Assembly (NCBI GenBank): GCA_017473955.1
Contig: JAFUIK010000016.1
Location: forward strand, 1 to 64,000
Direction of reading: 5' to 3'
Length of the DNA stretch: 64,000 nt
Source: Ruminococcus sp.
GTDB lineage: Bacteria > Bacillota > Clostridia > Oscillospirales > Acutalibacteraceae
This document shows positions 17,973 to 26,803 of this stretch, piece after piece. A program made the translations under genes and the position numbers. The notes beneath the pieces were generated by a model. That model had not been told where the DNA came from. It searched no databases and worked only from the letters and a program-made list of their open reading frames with translations. Numbering within the stretch: the stretch's first letter is position 1; each line of letters starts with the position of its first letter.

Positions 17973-19082
17973 ATGAAAAAACTCAACGGTAAAGTAAACC
18001 TTCTTGTGATTATCAGCGGTGTAGCGGTGGGGCTTGCAGCTCTGCTGCTGACTTTCCTTGGCAACCCTAAGAATATGGGCTTTTGTATCGCGTGTTTTGA
18101 GCGTGATATAGCAGGTGCTTTGGGACTTCACTCTGCCGCTAAGGTACAGTATATGCGTCCTGAAATTATGGGCATCATCCTAGGTGCTTTCATAATCGCA
18201 CTTGTTACCAAGGAATTCAAGCCAAAAGCTGGTTCATCCCCTGCAACACGCTTCATTCTAGGTGCTGTTGTTATGATTGGCGGACTGGTATTTTTAGGCT
18301 GTCCTTTAAGAATGGTCATCCGTATCGGCGGTGGAGATATCAACGCAATTATTGCACTTTTAGGCTTTGTGCTTGGTGTATTCATCGGTACAATTTTCCT
18401 AAAACGCGGTTTTACAATGCAACGTGCGTATAAAGCGACTTTAGTCGAAGGCTCTGTGATGCCTTTCACGGCTCTTATGCTCCTTGTTTTAGGAATAACT
18501 GCTCCTGCATTCATCAAGATGAGCACTGAAGGTCCTGGCTCAATGCACGCACCGTTTTTCATCGCACTTATTATCGCTCTGGTTATCGGTGCACTCGCTC
18601 AGAAATCACGTCTTTGTATGGTTGGCGGTGTACGAGATGCTATCCTTTTTGGCGATTTCAAGCTCCTTTACGGTTTTGTGGCAATTATTGTCACTATAGT
18701 TATCGGCAACCTGATTATGGGTAGCTTCAACCTTTCTATGTACAACCAGCCTATCGCACATTCAAGCACACTGTGGAACGTGCTGGGTATGATGATTGTC
18801 GGCTGGGGCAGTGTACTGCTCGGCGGATGCCCACTGCGTCAGCTTGTACTCGCAGGCGAAGGCAACGGCGACTGTGCTGTTACAGTATTTGGTATGATAG
18901 TCGGTGCGGCTGTTTCCCACAACTTCGGTTTAGCTGGCAACCCTGACTCAACAAACGAGCTAGGAGAGTACGTAGTCGGCGGTATCTCAAATGCGGGCAA
19001 AATCGCTGTTGTAATCTGTATTATTATCGTGCTTATTATCTCAGTTCTTAACTGCAAAAAGGAGGCTAAAAACAATGGTTGA
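17973..19082 (+). CDS. yedE: YeeE/YedE-family sulfur or selenium transporter
   Basis: 369 residues with about ten membrane helices and the family's duplicated Cys motifs: FLGCPLRMV (about 108-116) and LLGGCPLRQLV (about 284-294), plus CIACFERD near residue 32 and KSRLCMVGGVRD near 205. The family contains the thiosulfate importer TsuA/YeeE and the putative selenium transporter YedE. The following TusA-like and DUF3343 genes fit the selenium-associated version, but no selD is in the window, so substrate stays open. The ATG follows AAGGAGAG. The stop overlaps the next gene by 8 nt. Confidence 0.88.
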   Translation: MKKLNGKVNLLVIISGVAVGLAALLLTFLGNPKNMGFCIACFERDIAGALGLHSAAKVQYMRPEIMGIILGAFIIALVTKEFKPKAGSSPATRFILGAVVMIGGLVFLGCPLRMVIRIGGGDINAIIALLGFVLGVFIGTIFLKRGFTMQRAYKATLVEGSVMPFTALMLLVLGITAPAFIKMSTEGPGSMHAPFFIALIIALVIGALAQKSRLCMVGGVRDAILFGDFKLLYGFVAIIVTIVIGNLIMGSFNLSMYNQPIAHSSTLWNVLGMMIVGWGSVLLGGCPLRQLVLAGEGNGDCAVTVFGMIVGAAVSHNFGLAGNPDSTNELGEYVVGGISNAGKIAVVICIIIVLIISVLNCKKEAKNNG

Positions 19083-19278
19083 TGCAAGAGGATATCTCTG
19101 TCCAATGCCTGTCATTATGGTACAGAAAGAAGTAAAGAAAAACTCGCCTGATACACTTGAGGTTTTAGTTGACGATGCGTGTGCAAAAGAAAACGTAACA
19201 CGTTTTGGCACATCTCAGGGATATAAGGTAACCGTAGAACAAACCGACGACGGCTTCAAACTCACTTTAACAAAATGA
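19075..19278 (+). CDS. TusA/SirA-like sulfur carrier protein
   Basis: 67 residues, a complete minimal TusA fold. Seen: the DARGYLCPMPVI motif with the carrier Cys at residue 9. Such proteins pass persulfide sulfur (or selenium) between enzymes; linked copies beside YeeE/YedE act in thiosulfate or selenium use. It overlaps yedE by 8 nt and the next gene by 4 nt (ATGA), so translation is coupled. It is shorter than YedF proteins, which have an extra C-terminal domain. Confidence 0.88.
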   Translation: MVDARGYLCPMPVIMVQKEVKKNSPDTLEVLVDDACAKENVTRFGTSQGYKVTVEQTDDGFKLTLTK

Positions 19279-19508
19279 TTGTTATAACTTTTTACACTCA
19301 CCACTCGGCACAATTGACAAACAAAATACTGAAAGCTACTAGCATCAATTCTAAAATGGCACCTGTGCCCAGAAAGCTCAGCTCTTCGTGTGGCTCGTGT
19401 GTAATCGCAGATTGCGACGAGATTGATTTGTCACTTGTTGACGAAGATTTCGAAGCGGTGTATAAAGCCGAAAACGACAGTTACATATTGCTATGTAGCA
19501 ATGAATAA
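19275..19508 (+). CDS. DUF3343 protein (putative Se/S carrier-like)
   Basis: 77 residues starting in an ATGA overlap with the TusA-like gene. DUF3343 proteins are small and often have a Cys pair; here SSSCGSCVIADC (about residues 37-48) gives three cysteines. They frequently adjoin YedE, TusA-like and cysteine desulfurase genes, and are thought to move sulfur or selenium. No enzyme activity is established. Last gene of the three-gene operon. Confidence 0.8.
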   Translation: MIVITFYTHHSAQLTNKILKATSINSKMAPVPRKLSSSCGSCVIADCDEIDLSLVDEDFEAVYKAENDSYILLCSNE

Positions 19509-19513
19509 ACTAC

Positions 19514-19544
19514 AAAAGGCGTACCACCACGGTACGTCTTTTTT
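19514..19544 (+). terminator. terminator of the yedE operon
   Basis: Stem AAGGCGTACC (19516-19525) with GGTACGTCTT (19531-19540), including a G-T pair, followed by T residues. Confidence 0.8.
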
Positions 19545-19571
19545 GCATCTGTGTCCTTTGTTACTTTATAG

Positions 19572-19600
19572 TTGTAAATCGCTAAACTATATGTTATAAT
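19572..19600 (+). promoter_or_regulatory. metF-metH operon promoter
   Basis: TTGTAA, 17-bp spacer, TATAAT (19595-19600), 31 nt before the metF ATG. The leader is too short for a SAM or cobalamin riboswitch, and none is seen. Confidence 0.7.
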
Positions 19601-19631
19601 AAGATGATATATTGTGAATTCAGGTGATTTT

Positions 19632-20492
19632 ATGAAAGTTAAAGATATAATAAACTTAGAAAAGCCATCCCTTTCATTCGAAGTTTTCCCACCGAAAACT
19701 CAGGACAAGTTCGAAACCGTCAGCACTGCCGCTACAAAAATAGCCGACTTAAAGCCTGACTTTATGAGCGTGACCTATGGTGCAGGCGGTACCACCGCTA
19801 ATTACACCGTTGAGATTGCAAAAAGCATCTTAGACGACGGCGTCACACCTCTTGCCCACCTCACCTGCGTAAATTCATCAAAAGAGAGTATTCTCGAAAA
19901 ACTCCAGCAGTTCAAAGAAAACGGCATCGAAAACATCTTAGCACTTCGAGGCGATATTCCTGATGGCACAACTCCGTCACAGTGGGATTTCAAATACGCA
20001 AGCGAGCTTGTTTCTTTCATCAAGGAAAGCGGCGATTTCTGCATCGGCGGTGCGTGCTATCCTGAAAAGCACGTCGAGTCTTTAAGCGAAAAAGAAGACC
20101 TCATCAACTTAAAACACAAGGTTGACTGCGGTTGCGATTTTTTGACAACCCAGATGTTTTTTGACAACGACCTGTTTTATAAATACCTTTTAAGAGTCCG
20201 CAATATGGGCATCACCGTGCCTGTGATCCCCGGCATTATGCCTGTGACAAACGGCAGACAGATTGAGCGCTCTTGCAAGCTCTCGGGAGCAGTTTTGCCT
20301 GACCGATTCAAACGAATTGTCGAGCGATTCTCCGACAACCCTAAAGCTATGCAACAGGCAGGCATCGCCTATGCTACAGAGCAGATTATTGATTTATTCG
20401 CTAACGGCATCAACGCTGTCCACGTTTATTCTATGAATAAACCTGAGGTTGCACAAGCAATTAAGAATAACTTAAGCGAAATATTCAAGTAA
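19632..20492 (+). CDS. metF: methylenetetrahydrofolate reductase
   Basis: 286 residues from the ATG at 19632, just after AGGTGA; a GTG 18 nt upstream would include that site. Reduces 5,10-methylene-THF to 5-methyl-THF using a bound flavin. Seen: the N-terminal SFEVFPPK motif (about 15-22) that marks the TIM-barrel family, VTYGAGG (about 50-56), LTCVN (about 74-78), ALRGD (about 104-108) and a PGIMPVT block (about 195-201). It leads an operon that supplies methyl-THF to MetH. Confidence 0.95.
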   Translation: MKVKDIINLEKPSLSFEVFPPKTQDKFETVSTAATKIADLKPDFMSVTYGAGGTTANYTVEIAKSILDDGVTPLAHLTCVNSSKESILEKLQQFKENGIENILALRGDIPDGTTPSQWDFKYASELVSFIKESGDFCIGGACYPEKHVESLSEKEDLINLKHKVDCGCDFLTTQMFFDNDLFYKYLLRVRNMGITVPVIPGIMPVTNGRQIERSCKLSGAVLPDRFKRIVERFSDNPKAMQQAGIAYATEQIIDLFANGINAVHVYSMNKPEVAQAIKNNLSEIFK

Positions 20493-20533
20493 TATTTATC
20501 ACAAAATACATATAATTACTTTTGGGTGAAAGT

Positions 20534-21208
20534 ATGGATAAGGCTGTAAGGACATTCAGTGTCAATAGTGACAAAGTTAATATAGATGTGGATTTAGCCT
20601 TGCGTTTTTTAAGGGTCAGGAAAGAGCCTGACGATGAAGTAAAAGCGATGCTTAATAGCTGTCTTGATGAGTTTAAAAACGCTGTTTCTTACAAAGCTAG
20701 CTACCGCTACTGCGACATAAAAGTCGAAAACGATGAGGTCACCTTTAACGATTCGTTCACTTTAAAAAGCGAAAAGCTTTCAAAAAACCTTAACAAATGC
20801 GAAGGTGCTTTTATCTTCACGGCGACAACGTCTGTAGCAGTTGACCGCCTTATTAGAAAGTATATGGAGCTACAACTAAGCCGTGCTGTAGTGATTGATG
20901 CAATCGGTTCGTCAGCTATCGAGGGCTTTTGTGACCTTTTGTGCGAGCATCTGCAAAATGAGTACAAGGTAAACTTTCGACCTCGTTTTTCACCGGGCTA
21001 CGGTGACTTATCTGTATCAACCCAACCACTTATACTGGGCTGTTGTGATGCATCACGAAAAGTCGGTGTAACCTTAACCCACAACAACCTTATGATACCG
21101 TCAAAATCGGTGTCAGCTATAGCAGGAGTAAGACCGAAAGGCGAAGTGTGTGAACATCACTCACGCTGTGAAAACTGCGACAAAACAAACTGCCTTTACA
21201 GAGAGTAG
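20534..21208 (+). CDS. stand-alone methionine synthase activation-domain protein
   Basis: 224 residues from the ATG at 20534 after GGGTG. It corresponds to the AdoMet-binding reactivation domain that forms the C-terminus of E. coli MetH, with FSPGYGDLS (about 150-158) as the signature and a Cys-rich C-terminus (CEHHSRCENCDKTNC). The downstream metH lacks this domain, so the two proteins together make up a complete cobalamin-dependent methionine synthase. It ends 7 nt before metH. Confidence 0.9.
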   Translation: MDKAVRTFSVNSDKVNIDVDLALRFLRVRKEPDDEVKAMLNSCLDEFKNAVSYKASYRYCDIKVENDEVTFNDSFTLKSEKLSKNLNKCEGAFIFTATTSVAVDRLIRKYMELQLSRAVVIDAIGSSAIEGFCDLLCEHLQNEYKVNFRPRFSPGYGDLSVSTQPLILGCCDASRKVGVTLTHNNLMIPSKSVSAIAGVRPKGEVCEHHSRCENCDKTNCLYRE

Positions 21209-21215
21209 GATTAAA

Positions 21216-23603
21216 ATGGATTTAAGAAAATATATCAAAGAAAACTTACTATACATTGACGGAGGCTTAGGCTCATCACTGATTAAGATGGGTCTGCCGT
21301 CAGGTATGGCTCCCGAAAAATGGAACATCAAAGAACCACAGAATATCGTGTCCCTGCACAAATCATACATCGAAGCGGGAGCTATGGTTTTAACAACCAA
21401 TACTTTTGGGGCAAATGAGCTCAAGCTTGAGGACGATGAATACACTTTAGACGAGCTTATAAAAAGTGCTATAGATAACGCAAAAAAAGCAATAGAAGAA
21501 TGTGGCAAAACAAAAGGCGAAGACGTATTCATCGGTCTGTCCGTAGGTCCATGCGGAAAACTCTTAAAGCCACTGGGTGATTTAGATTTTGAAGACGCAG
21601 TATCTGCTTTTTCAAAGACAATAGCACTGGGCGAGCAGTACGGTGCCGACCTCATTATTATCGAAACGATGAGCGATACATATGAGGCAAAGGCGGCTTT
21701 ACTTGCAGCAAAAGAGAGCTGTGACCTCCCTGTATTTGTCACCGTTGCATATGATGAGAACAAGACACTGATGACAGGTGCATCACCTTTGGCTGTAATC
21801 GCCTTGCTCGAGGGTTTGGGTGCTGATGCAATCGGCATCAACTGTGGTCTTGGTCCGCACCAGATGAAAGAGATAGCAAAGGAATACGTAAAATACAGCT
21901 CAATCCCTGTTATCGTCAGCCCAAACGCAGGTATGCCAAAGTCAGTTAACGGCAAGACTGTCTACGATGTAGATGCAACAGAATTTGCATCCGTTATGAA
22001 AGAAATCGCAGGGTACGGTGTCCACGGTTTGGGTGGCTGTTGTGGTACAACACCTGAGTATATCAAAGCTACAGTCAACGCCACAAAGGACATCAAAGCT
22101 CTCAAAATCAACAAAAACACCGACACAGTTGTGTCATCATATACAAAGGCAGTGGCATTTACAAACACCCCTGTCATCGTAGGCGAGCGAATCAATCCTA
22201 CAGGTAAAAAGAAGTTAAAAGAAGCCTTGCGTGAAAATCGCCTTGACTATATCTTAAACGAAGCTGTTTCACAGCAGGACAAAGGTGCTAAGGTGCTCGA
22301 CATCAACGTCGGACTCCCTGAAATTGACGAAGTAAAAATGCTCACAGATGTCGTGAAAGCTGTGCAGGCTGTGTCCGATTTACCGCTCCAGCTTGACTCA
22401 TCTGACCCTGTGGCTTTAGAACAGGCTATGCGAATCTACAACGGCAAGCCGATGATTAATTCCGTTAACGGAAAGCAAAGCTCAATGGACGCTGTTTTCC
22501 CTCTTGTTAAAAAATACGGCGGTGTAGTTGTCGCTTTAACTTTAGATGAAAACGGCATCCCTGAAACGGCAGACGAGCGTGTTAAAATCGCCGAAAAAAT
22601 CATAGCCGAAGCCTCAAAATACGGCATTGATAAAAAGGATATCGTTGTCGATGCTCTCGCTATGGCTGTAAGCTCAAATAAAGAAAGTGCAAAAACCACC
22701 ATAAATTCCGTAAAAATGCTCACAGAGCAGGTGGGCGTCAACACTATCTTAGGCGTGTCAAACATCTCGTTCGGATTGCCAAACAGAGAGATGCTCAACT
22801 CAAGCTTTCTAACCCTCTGCTTTGAAAACGGCTTGAGCTCAGCGATTATGAATCCGCTGTCAGAAAAAATGATGGAAGCATACTACAGCTTCTGTGCTTT
22901 AAAAGGACTTGACGACAATTTCCTTAACTACATTGATTTTGCAAGCGGTAACGATGACGTCAAAACTGCAAATGATAAAAGAGCCGATATGACCCTCGAT
23001 TTTGCTATCGAAAAGGGCTTTAAAGATAACGCTTATGAAATCGCTCTCACACTTTTAAAGACAGAAAATCCGCTTGATATCATCAACGATAAAATCATCC
23101 CAGCCTTAAACAAAGTCGGCTCAGGCTTTGAAAAAAACACTATTTTCCTGCCTCAGCTTTTGATGAGTGCCGAAGCGGCTAAATCAGCTTTTGATGCAGT
23201 AAAAACCGCCATAGTTGAAAGCGATAACAAGAGTAGTGACAAGATAATTTTAGCCACAGTTGAGGGCGACATCCACGACATCGGCAAAAATATAGTCAAG
23301 GTACTGCTCCAAAACTACGGCTTTGAGGTAATAGACTTAGGCAAAGACGTTAAACCTGAAACAATTTTAAACGCAGTGCTTGAACACAACGTGACTTTAG
23401 TCGGACTTTCAGCATTGATGACCACAACCGTTGTCGCAATGGAAGAAACCATCAAGCTGTTAAGTGTAAAAGCACCACACGTCAAAACAGTAGTCGGCGG
23501 TGCGGTACTCACTCAGGAATATGCCGATATGATAGGTGCGTCGCACTATGCAAAGGATGCTATGGAAACCGTACGATATGCACAAACCCATTTTGAGAAA
23601 TAA
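21216..23603 (+). CDS. metH: cobalamin-dependent methionine synthase, lacking the activation domain
   Basis: 795 residues from the ATG at 21216 after AGTAGG; the frame is open further upstream but inside the previous gene. Transfers methyl from 5-methyl-THF to homocysteine through cobalamin. Domains: homocysteine-binding zinc domain (about 1-295, with GINCG and GGCCGTTPEYI cysteines), pterin-binding domain (about 310-560, starting VIVGERINPTGKK), cobalamin cap (about 580-665) and B12 Rossmann domain (about 670-795) with the EGDIHDIGKN cobalt-ligand histidine motif. E. coli MetH is about 1227 residues; the missing part is the upstream gene. A pseudouridine synthase gene follows 2 nt later. Confidence 0.95.
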   Translation: MDLRKYIKENLLYIDGGLGSSLIKMGLPSGMAPEKWNIKEPQNIVSLHKSYIEAGAMVLTTNTFGANELKLEDDEYTLDELIKSAIDNAKKAIEECGKTKGEDVFIGLSVGPCGKLLKPLGDLDFEDAVSAFSKTIALGEQYGADLIIIETMSDTYEAKAALLAAKESCDLPVFVTVAYDENKTLMTGASPLAVIALLEGLGADAIGINCGLGPHQMKEIAKEYVKYSSIPVIVSPNAGMPKSVNGKTVYDVDATEFASVMKEIAGYGVHGLGGCCGTTPEYIKATVNATKDIKALKINKNTDTVVSSYTKAVAFTNTPVIVGERINPTGKKKLKEALRENRLDYILNEAVSQQDKGAKVLDINVGLPEIDEVKMLTDVVKAVQAVSDLPLQLDSSDPVALEQAMRIYNGKPMINSVNGKQSSMDAVFPLVKKYGGVVVALTLDENGIPETADERVKIAEKIIAEASKYGIDKKDIVVDALAMAVSSNKESAKTTINSVKMLTEQVGVNTILGVSNISFGLPNREMLNSSFLTLCFENGLSSAIMNPLSEKMMEAYYSFCALKGLDDNFLNYIDFASGNDDVKTANDKRADMTLDFAIEKGFKDNAYEIALTLLKTENPLDIINDKIIPALNKVGSGFEKNTIFLPQLLMSAEAAKSAFDAVKTAIVESDNKSSDKIILATVEGDIHDIGKNIVKVLLQNYGFEVIDLGKDVKPETILNAVLEHNVTLVGLSALMTTTVVAMEETIKLLSVKAPHVKTVVGGAVLTQEYADMIGASHYAKDAMETVRYAQTHFEK

Positions 23604-23605
23604 TT

Positions 23606-24280
23606 ATGAATGAGCTTAAAGTTCTTTATGAAGACAAGCACCTGATTGCGGTTATTAAACCCTACGGTGTTTTGTCCCAAGGAAACGAAAATACAAAAAG
23701 TCTGTGTGATGACATCAGCTCTTACCTTAAAGAAAAAGGCGAAAACGGCGAATGTTATGTCATCCATCGCTTAGATAAAACTACAGGCGGTGTGATGTTT
23801 TTTGCTAAAACAAAAGCAATGGCTTCTAAAATGAGCACCCTCATCCAAAACGGCGGGTTCCACAAGGTCTACTACGCAGTTTTAAGTGGTAAGCTCAAAG
23901 ACAAAACAGGAGCCTTGGCTGATTTGCTCTACCACGATAAAGCTAAGAACAAAACCTACGTCGTAAAAAAAGAACGCAAAGGCGTAAAAGTAGCAAAGCT
24001 GTGCTATGTTTCCCACGGCAGTGCAGAGTTTCAAAACAAAGACGTCACAAAAGTCGAGGTACTGCTCTTAACAGGCAGAACACACCAGATACGCGTACAG
24101 TTTGCCTCACGCAAGTATCCGCTTGTCGGCGACAAAAAGTACGGCTCAAGCATACCATACAAGCAAATTGCCTTATGGAGCAGAGAGATTAATTTCAAGC
24201 ATCCTTTTTCGGGCGAGTTTATTAAAGTCACCGCTGAACCTGACCTACCTATTTTTAACCTTGATTACAGTCTATTTTGA
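23606..24280 (+). CDS. RluA-family pseudouridine synthase
   Basis: 224 residues, short for the family because no S4 domain is present. Isomerises uridine in rRNA or tRNA. Seen: the catalytic HRLDKTTGG motif (about residues 53-61, Asp catalytic), the LTGRTHQIRVQF motif (about 153-164) and VGDKKYG. It starts 2 nt after metH and is probably read with it, an ordinary hitch-hiker with no obvious metabolic link. The exact RNA target cannot be told from sequence. Confidence 0.93.
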   Translation: MNELKVLYEDKHLIAVIKPYGVLSQGNENTKSLCDDISSYLKEKGENGECYVIHRLDKTTGGVMFFAKTKAMASKMSTLIQNGGFHKVYYAVLSGKLKDKTGALADLLYHDKAKNKTYVVKKERKGVKVAKLCYVSHGSAEFQNKDVTKVEVLLLTGRTHQIRVQFASRKYPLVGDKKYGSSIPYKQIALWSREINFKHPFSGEFIKVTAEPDLPIFNLDYSLF

Positions 24281-24290
24281 TACGCATCAT

Positions 24291-24327
24291 TACGGAGGGA
24301 CCATTTGTGTTCCCTCCGTATATTTTT
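24291..24327 (+). terminator. terminator of the metF-metH-rlu operon
   Basis: A 10-bp perfect stem TACGGAGGGA (24291-24300) with 24311-24320, followed by TATTTTTG. Confidence 0.85.
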
Positions 24328-24433
24328 GTGAACCAACCGCATATTTTCCTTCTTCGAACAAACAATAATCTAAACTTAGTAAATCTTACGAAAAAAAGCT
24401 GTTAATTGTTTGTTAATTATATATCTTAACATC

Positions 24434-24462
24434 TTGACAATTTATGCGTTTTCTAGGATAAT
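24434..24462 (+). promoter_or_regulatory. pckA promoter
   Basis: Consensus TTGACA (24434-24439), 17-bp spacer, GATAAT (24457-24462), 62 nt before the start codon. Confidence 0.78.
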
Positions 24463-24523
24463 TTAGGTGTAAAGTTTCATTCTTAATATGGGACAATTTG
24501 GAAATAACAAGGAGGAATTCCCT

Positions 24524-26206
24524 ATGTCAACCAAAGCATTTTTTACACATGACGAGATTGGTAAGGATAAAGTAGGTTTTGCTAAAACACGTTCTATTAT
24601 CGAAGCTCCATTCTACGGCAACAACGTAACTATGGTTACTTCACTCGCACAGGCTTATGAGCTTGCTAAGAACTCACCTGGTACAATCGTAACAGATATG
24701 CCTGTTTACCGTGGCGAAGAGTTCGGTCTTCCAAGCGACGCTAAAGTTCTTCTCTTCAACGATGGCTCTATCACAGGTCGTTACGCTGCAGCTAGAAGAA
24801 TCGCAGGCGAGCCTGGTGTTGATACAGATGGTCTTGACAAAATCTGTATGGACGCTATTTATGACACACGCTGGAAGAAGATGTACCACGCTGTTGTTTA
24901 CATCGGCCTTGACCCAGAATTTATGGTAAGAGCTCACCTTCTCATTCCAGAGGGTGAAGAGAACATTATGTACTCTTGGATGCTCAACTTCCAGTATCAG
25001 TCAGAGTTCTACAACAAGATGTACAAAGAGTCAAAGCTCTACGCTAACGAGCCTGACATCTACATCTTCTCTGACCCACAGTGGAAGGGCACAACACAGA
25101 CTGACCTTTGCGACGGCAAGTGTCTTTCATACTTCAACACTGCAACAAACTGTGCTTGCATCTTAGGTATGAGATACTTCGGCGAGCACAAGAAGGGCAC
25201 ACTCACAATCGCTTGGGCTGTTGCTAACCGTAACGGTTACGCTTCTTGCCACGGCGGTCAGAAAGAGTACACACTCTCTGACGGCTCTAAGTACGTTGCT
25301 TCTGTATTCGGCCTTTCAGGTTCAGGTAAATCAACTATCACACACGCTAAGCACGGCGGTAAGTACGATGTAACTGTACTTCACGACGACGCTTTCATCA
25401 TCAATACTGACACTTGCTCATCAGTAGCTTTAGAGCCAACATACTTTGACAAGACAGCCGACTATCCAACAGGCTGTCCTGACAACAAGTTCCTCTTAAC
25501 AGCTCAGAACTGTTCAGCAACTCTCGACAACGAGGGTAAAGTAACTCTCGTAACTGAGGATATCCGTAACGGTAACGGTAGAGCTATCAAGTCAAAGCTT
25601 TGGTCACCAAACCGTGTTGACAAGATCGAAGCTCCTGTTAACGCTATCTTCTGGATTATGAAAGACCCAACAATCCCACCGGTTGTAAAGTTAAAGGGTG
25701 CTTCCCTTGCTTCTGCTATGGGTGCAACTCTTGCTACAAAGCGTAGCTCTGCTGAGCGTCTTGCTCCTGGCGTTGACCCTAACGCACTCGTTGTTGAGCC
25801 ATACGCTAACCCATTCAGAACTTACCCACTCGTAAACGACTACGAGAAGTTCAAGAAGCTCGTTGCTGAAAAGGACGTTGACTGCTACATCATCAACACA
25901 GGCGACTTCATGGGTAAAAAGGTTCAGCCTAAGGATACTCTCGGTGTTATCGAGGCTATCGTTGAGGGCACAGCTCAGTTTAAGCAGTGGGGTCCATTTG
26001 AGGATATCGAAATCTTCGAGTGGGAAGGCTTTGTTCCTGACCTTAATGACGCTGAGTACGTTGCACAGCTCAAGGCTAGAATGACAGACAGACTTAACTT
26101 CATCGCTTCTCGCGACACAGTTAAGGGCGGTTTCGACAAGTTCCCAGAGGATGCTCTCGCAGCTATCCAGAAGGTTGTTGATCAGATTGAATCACTCTTG
26201 ATTTAA
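24524..26206 (+). CDS. pckA: phosphoenolpyruvate carboxykinase (ATP)
   Basis: 560 residues from the ATG at 24524, six bases after AAGGAGGAA; an ATG at 24488 would lie upstream of the binding site. Interconverts oxaloacetate plus ATP with PEP, CO2 and ADP; in fermenting gut anaerobes it usually runs toward oxaloacetate. Seen: P-loop GLSGSGKST (about 268-276), HDDAF kinase-2 loop (about 296), and the RNGNGRAI and EPYANPFRTYP blocks. The gene has strong codon bias and a near-consensus promoter, pointing to high expression. Somewhat longer than the roughly 540-residue typical enzyme. Confidence 0.93.
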   Translation: MSTKAFFTHDEIGKDKVGFAKTRSIIEAPFYGNNVTMVTSLAQAYELAKNSPGTIVTDMPVYRGEEFGLPSDAKVLLFNDGSITGRYAAARRIAGEPGVDTDGLDKICMDAIYDTRWKKMYHAVVYIGLDPEFMVRAHLLIPEGEENIMYSWMLNFQYQSEFYNKMYKESKLYANEPDIYIFSDPQWKGTTQTDLCDGKCLSYFNTATNCACILGMRYFGEHKKGTLTIAWAVANRNGYASCHGGQKEYTLSDGSKYVASVFGLSGSGKSTITHAKHGGKYDVTVLHDDAFIINTDTCSSVALEPTYFDKTADYPTGCPDNKFLLTAQNCSATLDNEGKVTLVTEDIRNGNGRAIKSKLWSPNRVDKIEAPVNAIFWIMKDPTIPPVVKLKGASLASAMGATLATKRSSAERLAPGVDPNALVVEPYANPFRTYPLVNDYEKFKKLVAEKDVDCYIINTGDFMGKKVQPKDTLGVIEAIVEGTAQFKQWGPFEDIEIFEWEGFVPDLNDAEYVAQLKARMTDRLNFIASRDTVKGGFDKFPEDALAAIQKVVDQIESLLI

Positions 26207-26213
26207 TCATCTT

Positions 26214-26270
26214 GTAGGGGACGGCGTCCTCGACGTCCCGTTTCGGGAGGGCACAGAGACCCTCCCCTAC
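26214..26270. repeat. family-A REPIN-like element after pckA
   Basis: A 57-bp element that begins GTAGGGG and ends CCCCTAC. Each half forms its own hairpin (GGACGGCGTCC / GACGTCC and GGGAGGG / CCCTCCC). Confidence 0.8.
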
Positions 26271-26288
26271 AAATTAACCTACAATAAA

Positions 26289-26324
26289 TAACGGCGTACC
26301 TGAAATACGGTACGCCGTTTTTGT
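26289..26324 (+). terminator. terminator downstream of pckA
   Basis: An 11-bp stem AACGGCGTACC with GGTACGCCGTT and a T-run, about 85 nt after the pckA stop and beyond the REPIN element. Confidence 0.8.
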
Positions 26325-26344
26325 TTTCATCTGGTGGATATAAC

Positions 26345-26803
26345 AAAAAAGGCTCCCTTGTGTAAAGGGAGCTGTCAGCAAAGCTGACTGAGGGATTGTT
26401 TTACAATACTGTCTATGTATTCACACACACCATAAAAATTCTGATTAACCTGATTATTAGGTATACGAACAACAGTGATGCCATATTGTTCCAAGAATTT
26501 GGTTCTTTCGGTATCTTTTTCAATGTTGACTTCGGTATAATGTTGCGAACCATCAAGTTCAACAACCAACTTAGCTTTTGCACAATAAAAGTCTACAATA
26601 TATTTACCGATTGGTTTTTGTCTTAAAAATTTAGTGTCATAACCTTTCAGAAAATCGTACCATAAGTGACGTTCTTCTTTTGTCATATTCTTGCGGAGGT
26701 TTTTTGCTAAACCAACATTATTTTTATTATGTTTCCTATCCATAACAATCTCTCCACCGCCCTTCGGCGGTCCCCCTCTCTTTACACAAGAGAGGCTATT
26801 TTT
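26345..26803 (-). mobile_element. DUF559 cassette bounded by inverted family-B repeats
   Basis: The left end (26345-26371) reads AAAAAAGGCTCCCTTGTG followed by TAAAGGGAG. The right end (26776-26803) is its inverted, slightly diverged copy, and another short hairpin (26757-26771) lies just inside. Between them is one DUF559 gene whose last ten codons are the left repeat itself. The right repeat supplies the TAG stop of the neighbouring lipoprotein gene. The layout resembles a small transposable or REP-type cassette; mobility is inferred. Confidence 0.6.
26375..26743 (-). CDS. DUF559 endonuclease-like protein
   Basis: 122 residues from the ATG at 26743, after GGAGAG. DUF559 proteins have a PD-(D/E)xK-type fold related to very-short-patch-repair (Vsr) endonucleases. 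Seen: N-terminal LRKNMTKEERHLWY, KFLRQKPIGKYIVDFYC (about 40-56), a catalytic-type core in KLVVELDGSQHY (about 60-71) with Glu and Asp, and ITVVRIPN near 88. The C-terminal residues SLSQLC come from the flanking repeat. Nucleic-acid cleavage is a family inference. Its close association with the repeat family recurs in related gut Firmicutes to my knowledge, but the role is not established. Confidence 0.88.
   Translation of the reverse strand: MDRKHNKNNVGLAKNLRKNMTKEERHLWYDFLKGYDTKFLRQKPIGKYIVDFYCAKAKLVVELDGSQHYTEVNIEKDTERTKFLEQYGITVVRIPNNQVNQNFYGVCEYIDSIVKQSLSQLC

Noticed and set aside
19545..19631. SAM or cobalamin riboswitch upstream of metF
   Set aside because: The promoter leaves about 25 nt of leader, too short for either aptamer.
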